64,000 nucleotides of DNA from an uncultured Lachnospiraceae bacterium (GCA_949840805.1 CATKXR010000003.1:62001-126000), one strand, 5' to 3'; counted from the stretch's first letter, positions 1-8,568 are shown. Notes: generated from the letters alone by a model not told the origin. Translations and numbers: made by a program.

Positions 1-656
1 ATGAAATTCAGATTCCTGATGAAGCTGCCGGTGAGTCGGTATGGGTTACAAAATACGGGTTAAAATCATTTTCCCCTATTGCCAAAAACTATCCCTACAA
101 TGATTTTGACGATTTCGGTGTTTCCCGCAGCTATGGTTTTAAACGTCAGCACTTAGGCCATGATCTTTTAGGGCAGGTTGGAACTCCTGTGATTGCTGTC
201 GAATCCGGCTACGTCGAAGCAATCGGCTGGAACCAGTATGGAGGCTGGCGGCTGGGAATCCGCAGTTTTGACAAGAAACGCTACTACTATTATGCACATC
301 TGAGAAAAAATTATCCCTATCACAAAACTCTGCAGGAAGGCAGCTATGTCCAGGCAGGAGATGTGATCGGCTATCTGGGACGAACCGGCTACAGCCCCAC
401 GGAAAATACCAATAACATCGATCAGCCCCATCTCCATTTTGGCATACAGCTTATCTTTGATGAATCACAAAAGGACGGAAATAACGAAATATGGATCGAC
501 TGCTATGAACTCACCAGATTCCTTGCCATAAACCGTTCCGAAACTGTCAAAAACCAGGAAACCAAGGAATACTACCGCGTATATCAAATGAAAGACCCCG
601 CCGTTCCCGGCGGGGCCAAAAGTCAAACAATCGAAAATTCTGTCAGCACGGAGTAA
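1..656 (+). CDS. M23 family peptidase, 5'-truncated by window edge
   Basis: The open frame enters from the left edge (first full codon at base 3) and ends with TAA at 654-656. The C-terminal domain looks like a LytM/M23 zinc metallopeptidase. It has an RQHLGHD segment (HxGxD-type zinc motif), a central YYYYAHL segment, and the late QPHLHFG (HxH) motif that supplies the remaining zinc ligand and catalytic histidine. Such enzymes cut peptide cross-links in peptidoglycan, or act as LytM-like scaffolds outside the membrane. The N-terminus, and so any signal peptide, is not visible. The last ~40 residues after the catalytic core are poorly conserved-looking. The family assignment rests on the motif set. 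Confidence 0.85.
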   Translation, partial: EIQIPDEAAGESVWVTKYGLKSFSPIAKNYPYNDFDDFGVSRSYGFKRQHLGHDLLGQVGTPVIAVESGYVEAIGWNQYGGWRLGIRSFDKKRYYYYAHLRKNYPYHKTLQEGSYVQAGDVIGYLGRTGYSPTENTNNIDQPHLHFGIQLIFDESQKDGNNEIWIDCYELTRFLAINRSETVKNQETKEYYRVYQMKDPAVPGGAKSQTIENSVSTE

Positions 657-681
657 ATCCCTTCCGGCACAGTCCGGTAAA

Positions 682-1665
682 CTAGCGATACTTTAAACGG
701 CCGTCTTTATCCAGCAGATAACCGTCCGGGGTGGTGGTGTCTTTCAGCATTGCCCCGGATTCATCATCCAGATAATACTTTTCTCCGTTCCACTCAATCC
801 ATCCTGTCACCATATAGCCGTCTTCGTCAAAAAAATACCACTGTTTATTAATCCATTCCCAATCATTCTTTGTACAACTGTCATCCTCATGCCGATACCA
901 CCATTTTCCGTCCTCTTCTTTCCATTCCCCCTTGGCAGGCAGTCCCGGCACCGTACCGTTGCGGATTGCCTCAGCCATATCAGCCGTGATGGTGAGGACA
1001 TCCGATTCCATCCACTTGCCTTTGCTTTCCGTATTCTGCTTGTTGACTGCACGGACTTTCACCCGATAAGCTCCAGGCTTGCTCATCTGTTTTGTATAAT
1101 CATAAAAGACCTGGTCCGTGCTTTGGTAAACGGGGCCAACTCCCGTGTCGTCCCGGTAAAGACGCAGTTCATAGGTGCCGGCTCCCTGTACGGCATCCCA
1201 ACTGGCATAGCCTCCCTCTGTCAATACCACTTCCGTCTCAGCCCCCAGCATTTCCTTCATAGGAGGAAGCTTTACCTGCAGCTTTAAAGTTTCTTTGCTG
1301 TTCTGTGTGGCTGCTCTCACATAAGTGGCTCCGTTTAGCTTCACGGAACTGGCTTTCGACAGTGAAAAATAATAACCGTCATCCACATCTAAATAAATAA
1401 TAATCTCAGGGACATCTTCCTCCGTCCACTCAAAACCATCATTTACAATCTCATAATAATCGTAAGTATAATGTTTTCCACGGGTAGTAATCTCTATTTC
1501 TTCATCTCCGAACTTTTGTCCCAGCTCAATGTGTGCTTCCACCGCTATGTTTACGGAAGAAATCTTCTTTTTCTTGGTCTTAGCCGCAAAAGCAGGAACT
1601 GCCAATATCCCTGCCAATACGGCCGCAGACAAAAGCACGCCGCACACTCTTTTCCATTTCTTCAC
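682..1665 (-). CDS. secreted protein with C-terminal choline-binding-type wall repeats
   Basis: This 327-aa protein starts at GTG 1665 behind GAGAGG. It has a clear signal peptide: KKWKR, a hydrophobic run, then AVPAFAA cleavage around residue 28. The middle (about 60-235) looks like beta-sandwich or fibronectin-like modules. The C-terminus (about 255-327) has aromatic cell-wall-binding repeats such as KWWYRHEDDS, WYFFDEDGYMVTGW and KYYLDDESG, ending in a TTTPDGYLLDKDG unit. Such repeats attach proteins non-covalently to wall teichoic acid or similar polymers. No enzyme motif is seen, so it may be an adhesin or a structural surface protein. A related repeat architecture occurs in the protein at 50474-51799. 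Confidence 0.75.
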   Translation of the reverse strand: MKKWKRVCGVLLSAAVLAGILAVPAFAAKTKKKKISSVNIAVEAHIELGQKFGDEEIEITTRGKHYTYDYYEIVNDGFEWTEEDVPEIIIYLDVDDGYYFSLSKASSVKLNGATYVRAATQNSKETLKLQVKLPPMKEMLGAETEVVLTEGGYASWDAVQGAGTYELRLYRDDTGVGPVYQSTDQVFYDYTKQMSKPGAYRVKVRAVNKQNTESKGKWMESDVLTITADMAEAIRNGTVPGLPAKGEWKEEDGKWWYRHEDDSCTKNDWEWINKQWYFFDEDGYMVTGWIEWNGEKYYLDDESGAMLKDTTTPDGYLLDKDGRLKYR

Positions 1666-1702
1666 CTGTTACCTCTCCCCCTTCTGCCTTCACTTTAAGA
1701 CT

Positions 1703-1731
1703 ACTGTATTATATAAAATGTATTGTGTCAA
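1703..1731 (-). promoter_or_regulatory. sigma-A promoter of the wall-binding protein
   Basis: On the minus strand TTGACA (1726-1731) is followed after 17 bp by TACAGT (1703-1708), about 40 bp before the GTG start at 1665. The -35 is a perfect consensus match. Confidence 0.65.
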
Positions 1732-1885
1732 CCGACTTTCGTATATTGTAATTTTTCTCGTGAAAATTGTAAATATTACATATAAAAACCTGTGCGTCAA
1801 ATGATAGGTCAGTATACTCCACTGTTTTCACAAAAACACTCCGTCATTTGGCAAATAAACATTTTTGTGAATATAATGAATAGAA

Positions 1886-1934
1886 TTAAAAAATGCCCAA
1901 AATCCATCTCTTGTTTGTAATGAATTTCAGGCAT
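1886..1934 (-). terminator. rho-independent terminator after rny
   Basis: On the minus strand ATGCC (1930-1934) pairs with GGCAT (1893-1897), with further AAT/ATT and CAT/ATG pairs inside. A TTTTTTAATT tract follows. It lies 18-66 bp after the rny stop. The stem is imperfect, so confidence is moderate. Confidence 0.5.
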
Positions 1935-1951
1935 CCTTTTGTATTTAAAAA

Positions 1952-3529
1952 TCATTTGGCATAATCTGTCGCTCTGGACTCACGAATCACATTCACTTTA
2001 ATCTGTCCCGGATAATCCAGCTCATTTTCAATGCGCTTAGAAATCTCTCGTGCCATCAAAATCATATCATCATCGTTCACCTGTTCCGGGATTACCATAA
2101 TACGAACCTCCCGGCCGGCCTGAATCGCAAAAGATTTATCCACTCCCTTAAAGGAATTCGTTATATCTTCAAGCTGCTTCAATCTGTTTGTATATGTTTC
2201 CAGAGTTTCCCTTCTTGCACCAGGCCTTGCGGCTGATATGGTATCAGCAGCCTGGATAATACAGGCAATCAGGCTCTGCGGTTCCGCATCACCATGATGG
2301 GATTCCACGGAATTGACCACAACTGCTGACTCTTTGTATTTTCTGCACAAATCAGCGCCCAATTGCACGTGAGATCCTTCCATCTCATGGTCTATGGATT
2401 TACCTATATCATGTAACAAACCGGCTCGTTTTGCCATACGGACATCAACCCCAACCTCAGCGGCAAGCAAACCTGCCAGCTGGGCAACTTCGATGGAATG
2501 TTTCAGTGCATTCTGCCCATAACTGGTTCTGAATTTCATCTTTCCAAGAAGCTTAACCAATTCGGGATGAATCCCGTGAATGCCTACTTCAAGGGTAGCC
2601 GCCTCGCCATCCTCACGCATATTGGCTTCCACTTCTTTTTGCGCTTTTTCAACCATCTCTTCAATGCGGGCAGGATGTATCCGGCCGTCTACAATCAGAC
2701 GTTCCAGCGCAAGCCTCGCAACCTCACGCCGAATCGGGTCAAACCCGGACAGCACTACCGCCTCCGGAGTATCGTCGATAATCAGCTCTACTCCTGTCAT
2801 GGTTTCCAGTGTTCGGATGTTCCTCCCCTCACGACCGATAATCCGCCCTTTCATCTCGTCACTGGGAAGCTGAACCACAGAAACCGTCGTCTCTGCCACA
2901 TGATCAGCCGCGCATCTCTGAATGGCAGTAACAACATAATCCCTGGCCTTCTTGTCCGCTTCTTCTTTGGCCTTATTTTCCAAATCCTTCACCAAACGGG
3001 CCGTGTCATGTTTTACCTCTTCTTCGACAGATTTCAGCAGATATTCCTTTGCCTGCTCTGTAGTGAGGCCGGAAATCCGTTCCAGTTCCTCCATGCCCTT
3101 GTCATACAGGGTTTCTACTTCCGCACTCCGTCTGTTCAAAGCTTCTTCCCGGGCAACGATTCCTGCCTCCCGCTTTTCCATGTTCTCTGCTTTTTTGTCC
3201 AGATTTTCTTCTTTACTCAGTACACGTCTTTCATAACGCTGAAGCTCCGCTCGCCTTTCCTTTGTCTCTTTATCCAGCTCATTCTTAGTCTTTAAAGACT
3301 CTTCCTTTGCCTCCAGGAGAGCTTCTCGCTTCTTTGTCTCTGCCGTCTTTAGCGCTTCATCTATTATTTCCCTGGCTTTTTCCTCTGCGGTCCCGACCTT
3401 GCTCTCGTAAGTTTTAATCCGGTGGTTGATCGCAAGCTTCCAGATAATAAATGCCACAACTATCAGTACAATGATATATATAGCAAACATCCCCATCATC
3501 GCACCGACTGACATCGCTGTTCTTGACAC
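1952..3529 (-). CDS. rny: ribonuclease Y
   Basis: RNase Y is a membrane-anchored endoribonuclease that starts mRNA turnover in Firmicutes. The 525-aa product has an N-terminal membrane helix (about residues 10-30), a long charged coiled coil (about 35-200) and a KH domain with [17 protein letters not shown]. An HD domain with [10 protein letters not shown] carries the metal-binding His-Asp pair. The length matches the family (about 520). The start is GTG 3529, set by AAGGAGGTG just upstream. In many Firmicutes rny lies downstream of recA, as here, but here it has its own promoter. Confidence 0.97.
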   Translation of the reverse strand: MSRTAMSVGAMMGMFAIYIIVLIVVAFIIWKLAINHRIKTYESKVGTAEEKAREIIDEALKTAETKKREALLEAKEESLKTKNELDKETKERRAELQRYERRVLSKEENLDKKAENMEKREAGIVAREEALNRRSAEVETLYDKGMEELERISGLTTEQAKEYLLKSVEEEVKHDTARLVKDLENKAKEEADKKARDYVVTAIQRCAADHVAETTVSVVQLPSDEMKGRIIGREGRNIRTLETMTGVELIIDDTPEAVVLSGFDPIRREVARLALERLIVDGRIHPARIEEMVEKAQKEVEANMREDGEAATLEVGIHGIHPELVKLLGKMKFRTSYGQNALKHSIEVAQLAGLLAAEVGVDVRMAKRAGLLHDIGKSIDHEMEGSHVQLGADLCRKYKESAVVVNSVESHHGDAEPQSLIACIIQAADTISAARPGARRETLETYTNRLKQLEDITNSFKGVDKSFAIQAGREVRIMVIPEQVNDDDMILMAREISKRIENELDYPGQIKVNVIRESRATDYAK

Positions 3530-3578
3530 AGGAGCACCTCCTTATTTAGTTTTCATTGTACAAAAATACAACATCTCA

Positions 3579-3607
3579 ATTTTAAACCGTTTTATGCACT
3601 ATGTCAA
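3579..3607 (-). promoter_or_regulatory. sigma-A promoter of rny
   Basis: Minus strand TTGACA (3602-3607), 17-bp spacer, TAAAAT (3579-3584). It lies about 50 bp before the rny GTG, so rny can be expressed independently of recA-recX. Confidence 0.75.
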
Positions 3608-3644
3608 GTATAATAACAGCTTTTCCCGTCACTGTGCCGGGCCA

Positions 3645-3672
3645 TGAACCGTAGCGGCAGAGCTACTGTTCA
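3645..3672 (-). terminator. hairpin after recX, possible terminator
   Basis: TGAAC and GTAGC pair with GCTAC and GTTCA around a six-base loop just after the recX stop. No clear U-tract follows on the minus strand, so termination would be weak or rho-assisted. Confidence 0.4.
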
Positions 3673-3680
3673 CGATATTG

Positions 3681-4175
3681 TCATTCTTCATACATCCATT
3701 CTGTGACGCTGCGGATTTTTTCATAGGAATATCCCTGCCGCCCCAGAGAAGCGGTCAGTCTGCGATATTGTCCTGGCTCCACCGGCTCTTCCGGCTTATA
3801 TCCCTTTTTCCTGAGCCATTCCACAATCTGAGCTTCCTCATCCACAGGCTGTTCTCTCAGCCCCGCATCAATCAGTTCTCTGTCCACTCCCTTTTGTTCC
3901 AGCTCCGCCCGTATCCTGCGGATGCTTTTGCGGGAGGAATATGTCCTGATATATCTCAGGACATATTCTCTGTCATCCACATAATGATATTCTTCTAAAA
4001 ATGCCAGCGTCTCTTCAATCTCTTCCCGCTGATACTTCCTTTCTTTTAACTTCCGCCTCATCTCCTGCGCGGTTTTATCAGACCTTTCCAGCAAAGAAAG
4101 CGCACAGTCCCTGACTGGCTTTGGCTTCTTTATCCGTCCTGCCGCCTTTTTATCCTCTGCCGTCCGGTCATCCAT
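3681..4175 (-). CDS. recX: regulatory protein RecX
   Basis: RecX binds RecA filaments and limits RecA recombinase and co-protease activity. The 164-aa protein shows the three-helix tandem repeats of the family: [19 protein letters not shown], then [19 protein letters not shown] with the typical Y-hydrophobic-DD-x-x-Y/F signature, then further repeats. The gene starts inside the last codons of recA (8-bp overlap), so translational coupling is likely. Expression should follow the LexA-controlled recA promoter. The length is usual for short RecX proteins. Confidence 0.92.
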   Translation of the reverse strand: MDDRTAEDKKAAGRIKKPKPVRDCALSLLERSDKTAQEMRRKLKERKYQREEIEETLAFLEEYHYVDDREYVLRYIRTYSSRKSIRRIRAELEQKGVDRELIDAGLREQPVDEEAQIVEWLRKKGYKPEEPVEPGQYRRLTASLGRQGYSYEKIRSVTEWMYEE

Positions 4176-5229
4176 TTTCTTCCTCTGTCTCCTTTGCCGG
4201 CTTATCCGGAGTCTCCGGTGTTGCCACCACGTCTCCCTGCAGCCCGTATTGTTCCCTGACCTTGCGCTCTATCTCCACGCACACCGACGGATTCTCTCTT
4301 AGATAGTTTTTCGTATTCTCCCTGCCCTGCCCGATCTTTGTCCCGCCATAAGCATACCAGGCGCCGCTCTTATCTACGATATTCTCCTTTACGGCCAGAT
4401 CCAGAATATCCGCTTCCCGGGAAATCCCCTGCCCGAACATAATATCAAACTCCGCCTCTCTAAATGGGGGCGCAATCTTGTTCTTTACGACTTTTACACA
4501 GACATGGTTGCCGATAACCTCTCCTCCCTGCTTCAGCGCCTCCTTCCTGCGTACATCCAAACGGACAGAGGCGTAAAACTTCAGCGCCCGGCCGCCTGTG
4601 GTCGTCTCCGGGTTTCCGAACATCACACCCACTTTTTCCCGAAGCTGGTTAATAAAGATCACGGAACAATTGGACTTGCTGATCACGCCTGTCAGTTTCC
4701 TTAATGCCTGGGACATCAGGCGTGCCTGCAGGCCTACATGGGAATCTCCCATCTCCCCATCGATCTCTGCCTTGGGTACAAGGGCTGCAACCGAGTCTAC
4801 GATCACGATATCAACCGCTCCGGAACGAACCATGGTTTCGGTAATCTCCAGAGCCTGTTCGCCGTTATCCGGCTGTGAAATATAAAGATTATCAATATCC
4901 ACGCCAATGTTCTTAGCATATACCGGATCCAGGGCATGCTCCGCGTCAATAAACCCGGCTATGCCGCCTCGCTTTTGAACTTCTGCCACCATATGAAGCG
5001 CCACCGTAGTCTTACCGCTGGATTCCGGCCCATAGATTTCAATCACCCTTCCCTTTGGCACGCCGCCGAGCCCCAGTGCGATATCCAGGCTCAGAGAACC
5101 GGTAGGCACCGTCTCCACATTCATGTTCTTGCCGGAGTCTCCTAACTTCATAATGGAACCCTTGCCATAAGATTTTTCTATCTGCGTAATGGCCGCATCC
5201 AATGCTTTCAGCTTATCATCCTTATTCAT
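4168..5229 (-). CDS. recA: recombinase RecA
   Basis: RecA is the DNA strand-exchange ATPase and SOS co-protease. The 353-aa product has Walker A (GPESSGKTT), Walker B ([13 protein letters not shown]), the L1/L2 DNA-binding loop region ([19 protein letters not shown]) and a variable acidic tail. The start ATG at 5229 follows GGAGGG directly and gives the family N-terminus [14 protein letters not shown]. An upstream extension of the same frame to 5298 runs through the promoter and LexA box and is rejected. recX overlaps the 3' end. Confidence 0.98.
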   Translation of the reverse strand: MNKDDKLKALDAAITQIEKSYGKGSIMKLGDSGKNMNVETVPTGSLSLDIALGLGGVPKGRVIEIYGPESSGKTTVALHMVAEVQKRGGIAGFIDAEHALDPVYAKNIGVDIDNLYISQPDNGEQALEITETMVRSGAVDIVIVDSVAALVPKAEIDGEMGDSHVGLQARLMSQALRKLTGVISKSNCSVIFINQLREKVGVMFGNPETTTGGRALKFYASVRLDVRRKEALKQGGEVIGNHVCVKVVKNKIAPPFREAEFDIMFGQGISREADILDLAVKENIVDKSGAWYAYGGTKIGQGRENTKNYLRENPSVCVEIERKVREQYGLQGDVVATPETPDKPAKETEEENG

Positions 5230-5243
5230 ATTTACCCTCCACA

Positions 5244-5257
5244 CGAACAAATGTTCT
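5244..5257 (-). promoter_or_regulatory. LexA (SOS) operator of recA
   Basis: The sequence CGAACAAATGTTCT contains the perfect palindrome GAAC-AAAT-GTTC (5245-5256) and fits the Gram-positive LexA/DinR consensus CGAACRNRYGTTYC. It lies between the -10 box and the recA ribosome site, where bound repressor would block transcription. Confidence 0.85.
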
Positions 5258-5269
5258 TTTTCTGTTCTT

Positions 5270-5298
5270 ATCATAGTATATTCTTCGGAAAATGTCAA
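5270..5298 (-). promoter_or_regulatory. recA promoter
   Basis: Minus strand TTGACA (5293-5298), 17-bp spacer, TATGAT (5270-5275). The LexA operator begins about 13 bp downstream, so this is a classic SOS-regulated promoter. Confidence 0.85.
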
Positions 5299-5497
5299 CT
5301 CATTTTCGGAAAGAAAGCTTTGTTTTTACTCTCTTTTACAACCGCATCACTCTCCTGTCTGCTTTTGGACAACCCGCATTCCTCTTAATAAGTCCCGGTA
5401 TAATGAAACTCTGGCGATATGCCGGACAAAAGGCGGAACAGCCTTTGAACCATGGTTTAACTATAACACAGATAACGGTCTGCTGTCAAATCTAAAA
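5299..5497. other. gene-free stretch before the structured element
   Basis: No coding frame with a ribosome site is seen. It contains a short hairpin (AAAGGC 5429-5434 with GCCTTT 5441-5446). A TATAAT at 5399-5404 on the plus strand has no convincing -35 box and could at best be a weak promoter for the structured element that follows. Confidence 0.4.
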
Positions 5498-5958
5498 ATA
5501 TACTTTTTCGTGCGGAGCTTGACGCTGTTTACAGTGATTCCGAAAGGTCCGCCTGGTTTGTTACCCGTACCCCGGAAAACGCGCTCTCGCTCCGTGAAGA
5601 ACGTAGCGGACGCTAAATTCGCCGGGAAAACCATCCCGGCTCATTAAGCGCCGACGTTCTTCGAGGGTTTCCCGGGGTACGGGTAACAGACCAGGCTACA
5701 TTATCGGCTGTTTTATGGGAGAAACGCCTTCCATTAAGCTGCCGGTAACGTAGCAGGAGAAGAGGGACAGAACGTTTGAAGGTCCTCTTTTCACGTCGGC
5801 ACTTAGGCTGTGTCTTTTACAGCCTTAGTACCGCTACGTGAAAAACGGAGTGAGAACGTGTCTGAAAACGTTCTGTCCCTCTTCTCCTGCGGACCCTTCG
5901 GAATAATCTTTAACTTAACAATATTGGCCTATGGATAGTGTTGCACGAAAAGGTATAC
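5498..5958. ncRNA. large structured element, candidate noncoding RNA (or palindromic repeat)
   Basis: There are no genes in this stretch, but five long-range helices nest perfectly. P0 is 5498-5513 with 5943-5958 (14 of 16). P1 is 5537-5550 with 5891-5904 (13 of 14). P2 is 5551-5580 with 5667-5696 (28 Watson-Crick, one G-U, one mismatch). P3 is 5705-5718 with 5731-5744 (12 of 14 counting one G-U). P4 is 5753-5777 with 5866-5890 (25 of 25). P1 abuts P2 and P4 with no spacer. The P2/P3 and P3/P4 linkers are both 8 nt, so P1-P4 form a closed four-way junction. Inside P2 are a 9-bp helix (5596-5604/5654-5662) and a 7-bp hairpin (5621-5627/5634-5640). The P4 arm has inner helices 5790-5796/5836-5842 and 5806-5811/5820-5825. 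It matches no RNA family I recognise; the strand is unknown. It could instead be a fold-back mobile repeat. Confidence 0.6.
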
Positions 5959-5997
5959 CCTTCCAGTCATGCATTAAAGAGCGCCCGGAAGGGTATA
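5954..5997. other. 11-bp inverted repeat before the glycosyltransferase promoter
   Basis: TATACCCTTCC (5954-5964) pairs perfectly with GGAAGGGTATA (5987-5997). No U-tract follows on either strand. Bases 5954-5958 are also part of helix P0 of the preceding element, so the two pairings compete. It could be an operator or an alternative RNA hairpin. Confidence 0.45.
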
Positions 5998-6003
5998 AAC
6001 AAT

Positions 6004-6033
6004 TTGACAAACACCAGAACTTGGTATTAAAAT
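6004..6033 (+). promoter_or_regulatory. promoter of the glycosyltransferase gene
   Basis: TTGACA (6004-6009), 18-bp spacer, TAAAAT (6028-6033). It lies about 43 bp before the ATG at 6076. Confidence 0.6.
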
Positions 6034-6075
6034 AAAACTGCTGAAAACAGTAATTATTCATGGAGGTTGTTTTTA

Positions 6076-7014
6076 ATGGACAAGATAGCAGTCCTTATTC
6101 CCTGTTATAATGAAGAACAAACAATAGGAAAAGTGATCCGGGATTGGAAAGAATATCTTCCTGACGCTGTTATCTATGTTTATGATAACAACTCAACCGA
6201 CAAAACCGCCGAACTGGCGCTGCAGGCCGGCGCCATTGTCCGCCATGAGAGCCGGCAGGGAAAAGGAAATGTCATACGGCGGATGTTTCGTGAGATTGAT
6301 TCCCATTGCTATATCATGGTAGACGGCGACGACACGTATTCGGCAAAACACGGCCCGCAGATGGCACAGATGGTTATCGAACAGCAGGCAGACATGGTTA
6401 TCGGAGACCGTCTGTCTTCGACCTATTTCCAGGCAAACAAAAGGCCCTTCCACAATACGGGGAATTCACTGGTACGCAGCGCCATCAACAAACTGTTCAA
6501 GACGGATATACAGGATATCATGACGGGATACCGTGCCTTAAGTTACCTCTTTGCAAAAAGCTTTCCGGTACTTTCCAAAGGTTTTGAAATCGAGACGGAA
6601 ATGACCATTCACGCCGTTGACAAAAATATGAACGTCCAGAACCTGGTCATCGATTATCAGGACAGGCCGGAGGGAAGCCAGTCCAAACTGAACACCTACT
6701 CTGACGGGATAAAAGTAATCGGCACCATTTTCCGACTGTTTAAGAATTATCGTCCCATGATGTTTTTCGGGACGTTGGCCGGTATTCTCCTGGCAGTGTC
6801 CATGTCCATGTTCATACCGATTTTACTGAAATTTTTTAAAACAGGATTGGTTCCCAACTTTCCCACCCTGATTGTCAGTGGATTTATCGCTATGTCCGCC
6901 ATTACTTCCTGGTTTACAGGCATGCTTTTAGAAACAATCGTGGAAAAGGACAGACAGGCTTTTGAATTTCGCCTTCATGTACTTGAAAGGATGAAAAACC
7001 AGGCGGAAACATAA
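6076..7014 (+). CDS. GT2 family glycosyltransferase, DPM1/polyprenyl-phosphate type
   Basis: The 312-aa protein likely transfers a sugar from a nucleotide donor to a lipid phosphate (undecaprenyl-phosphate) at the inner membrane face. It opens with the GT-A fold signature ALIPCYNEEQTIGKVI-like segment and has a DGDDTY (DxD metal/nucleotide) motif near residue 90. Two hydrophobic helices near residues 225-250 and 260-285 should anchor it in the membrane. The start ATG 6076 follows GGAGG by 9 bases; a TTG nine bases upstream sits directly against the ribosome site and is rejected. It is a single gene between two hairpins. The substrate cannot be told from the sequence. Confidence 0.85.
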   Translation: MDKIAVLIPCYNEEQTIGKVIRDWKEYLPDAVIYVYDNNSTDKTAELALQAGAIVRHESRQGKGNVIRRMFREIDSHCYIMVDGDDTYSAKHGPQMAQMVIEQQADMVIGDRLSSTYFQANKRPFHNTGNSLVRSAINKLFKTDIQDIMTGYRALSYLFAKSFPVLSKGFEIETEMTIHAVDKNMNVQNLVIDYQDRPEGSQSKLNTYSDGIKVIGTIFRLFKNYRPMMFFGTLAGILLAVSMSMFIPILLKFFKTGLVPNFPTLIVSGFIAMSAITSWFTGMLLETIVEKDRQAFEFRLHVLERMKNQAET

Positions 7015-7036
7015 AATCTGCCGGCACAACAGACAA

Positions 7037-7090
7037 TCCCGCAGGGATACCCGGCAGCCCGGACCACAATCTGCCGCATATCCTGCGGGA
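7037..7090. terminator. hairpin between convergent genes
   Basis: TCCCGCAGG (7037-7045) pairs with CCTGCGGGA (7082-7090), and CGGCAG (7052-7057) pairs with CTGCCG (7071-7076) inside. It sits between the converging glycosyltransferase and aroE genes. There is only a short T-run (GGATTTT) downstream on the plus strand. Confidence 0.5.
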
Positions 7091-7156
7091 ATCGTATCTG
7101 CCGGATTTTCACCCGTCCCCGTCACATCAGGCTGGAGTACCCTGCCTTTTTGCCGG

Positions 7157-8023
7157 TCAGTCTTTAAAATACTTCTCCATTACCTCATCTACCGGCATCT
7201 CATTTCCGGTAAACAGCTTAAATCCCTCTGCTCCCTGCCATACCAGCATTCCGATTCCGGGAACCACCTTACATCCCGCTTCTTTCGCCTCTCTGATCAT
7301 CCGTGTCTCACGAGGATTATAAACCACGTCCGTCACCACCATTTCTTTGCGGAACGCACTTTTATCTTCGATCAAAGTCTCCTCATCCATGGGTTTCATC
7401 CCCACGCAGGTTGCATTTGTAAAAATATCGCTGTCTGCAATCTCCTGATAGAATTTCTCCTTGTCAGCCAGATCGTACAGCTTCACGGTGCATTCCGGCA
7501 CATTGGCACGAATCTTTTCCACGGTTGCCTCTGCGTTGGAAAAGAAAGAATCCTTCACGGCAAAAATGGAGAGCGCGCGGATGCCTTCCAGGGCCGCGGT
7601 AATCTCAATTGCCGTGGCGGCCCCGCCGGAACCTGCAATCGTCATTTTCTTTCCGGTGATCTCCACGCCGTTCTCCCTGCAGTTGCGAACCCAGCCCTGG
7701 CCATCGGTGATATATCCTACCATCTTACCGTTCTCATTTACCACTGTGTTGACGGCGCCGATTAACTGCGCTGCCTTTGACAGCTCATCGCAGCAGGCCG
7801 CCGCTGCAGTCTTGCAGGGCATGGTCACATTAAAACCCCTTACATTCAAAAGGCGCAGGGCATCAAAGACCTCCTTTGTCTGCTCCTCCTTAATGTCAAA
7901 TGCCAGATAGGCAGCATCCACTCCCGTCTTCTTGCAGCTGTAATTCTGCATCGCCGGAGAGCCGGAATGCCCTACCGGACTTCCAATCAGACAAAGCAAT
8001 TGTGTATGTCCGCTGATTTCCAT
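7157..8023 (-). CDS. aroE: shikimate dehydrogenase (AroE family)
   Basis: It reduces 3-dehydroshikimate to shikimate with NADPH in the chorismate pathway. The 288-aa product has the substrate-site segment IGSPVGHSGSPAMQN, NVTMPCK with the catalytic lysine, GAVNTV, and a TDGQGWV motif near the expected NTDxxG position. A glycine-rich nucleotide site (AGSGGAATA) follows, then a C-terminal GMLVWQGAEGFKLFTG. The start ATG 8023 is chosen for GAGGAGG 9 bases upstream. No other aromatic-pathway gene is nearby, so it may be a second AroE-like copy with quinate or shikimate catabolic use. The exact substrate is an inference. Confidence 0.88.
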   Translation of the reverse strand: MEISGHTQLLCLIGSPVGHSGSPAMQNYSCKKTGVDAAYLAFDIKEEQTKEVFDALRLLNVRGFNVTMPCKTAAAACCDELSKAAQLIGAVNTVVNENGKMVGYITDGQGWVRNCRENGVEITGKKMTIAGSGGAATAIEITAALEGIRALSIFAVKDSFFSNAEATVEKIRANVPECTVKLYDLADKEKFYQEIADSDIFTNATCVGMKPMDEETLIEDKSAFRKEMVVTDVVYNPRETRMIREAKEAGCKVVPGIGMLVWQGAEGFKLFTGNEMPVDEVMEKYFKD

Positions 8024-8109
8024 GGTCGCGTCCTCCTCATTCATACGATAATCCATTCTCAAACTATACTCAAAACGTCATCTTTCCAACATTCCCCGTT
8101 TCCCGCCCA

Positions 8110-8568
8110 TCATCTGCAGATCCCCCGCTCATCCCCCTCCAAAACCAAAGTGAAAGGCCCGTCATTTACCAGTTCCACCTTCATATCCGCCCCGAATCTC
8201 CCGCATTCCACCTTCTTGGCATGCTCTCTGCACCGTTCCAGAAAATACTCATATAATTGATTTGCCTTCTCCGGCTGGCCTGCCTTTACAAAACTTGGGC
8301 GATTCCCCTTATGGCAATCCGCATACAAAGTAAACTGGCTGACCACTAAAATCCCTCCCCCCACATCCGCCAGAGAGAGATTCGTCTTCCCCTCTTCATC
8401 CTCGAAAATCCTCAGCTTACAGATCTTATCTGCCATCCGGTCTGCTGCTGCCTCCGTATCTGTCTCCGCCACTCCAAGCAAGACCAGAAATCCCTTCCCG
8501 ATCTCTCCCGTCACAGCTCCATCCACCCTTACGCAGGCGTGGGATACTCTCTGTAACACCACTCTCAC
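8110..8568 (-). CDS. dtd: D-aminoacyl-tRNA deacylase
   Basis: DTD removes D-amino acids (and glycine from tRNA-Ala) mischarged onto tRNA. The 152-aa length is typical. The diagnostic motifs are present: [17 protein letters not shown] at the N-terminus, [17 protein letters not shown] with the S-Q-F-T-L-Y catalytic strand, and [10 protein letters not shown] containing the invariant Gly-cis-Pro-like NxGPxT site. It is a cytoplasmic dimer in the family. It ends 87 bp upstream of aroE on the same strand and follows the GDPD gene by 16 bp, suggesting co-transcription. Confidence 0.96.
   Translation of the reverse strand: MRVVLQRVSHACVRVDGAVTGEIGKGFLVLLGVAETDTEAAADRMADKICKLRIFEDEEGKTNLSLADVGGGILVVSQFTLYADCHKGNRPSFVKAGQPEKANQLYEYFLERCREHAKKVECGRFGADMKVELVNDGPFTLVLEGDERGICR

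Noticed and set aside
2498-3295. 265-codon plus-strand frame opposite rny
   Set aside because: It is the antisense shadow of the rny coiled-coil and KH regions. It has no ribosome site and a Phe/Arg/Leu-rich composition typical of antisense frames.
5498-5958. Retron, RNase P, tmRNA or 6S RNA as identity of the structured element
   Set aside because: No reverse transcriptase is nearby. The conserved cores of RNase P and tmRNA are absent, and the four-way layout does not match the single long 6S hairpin.
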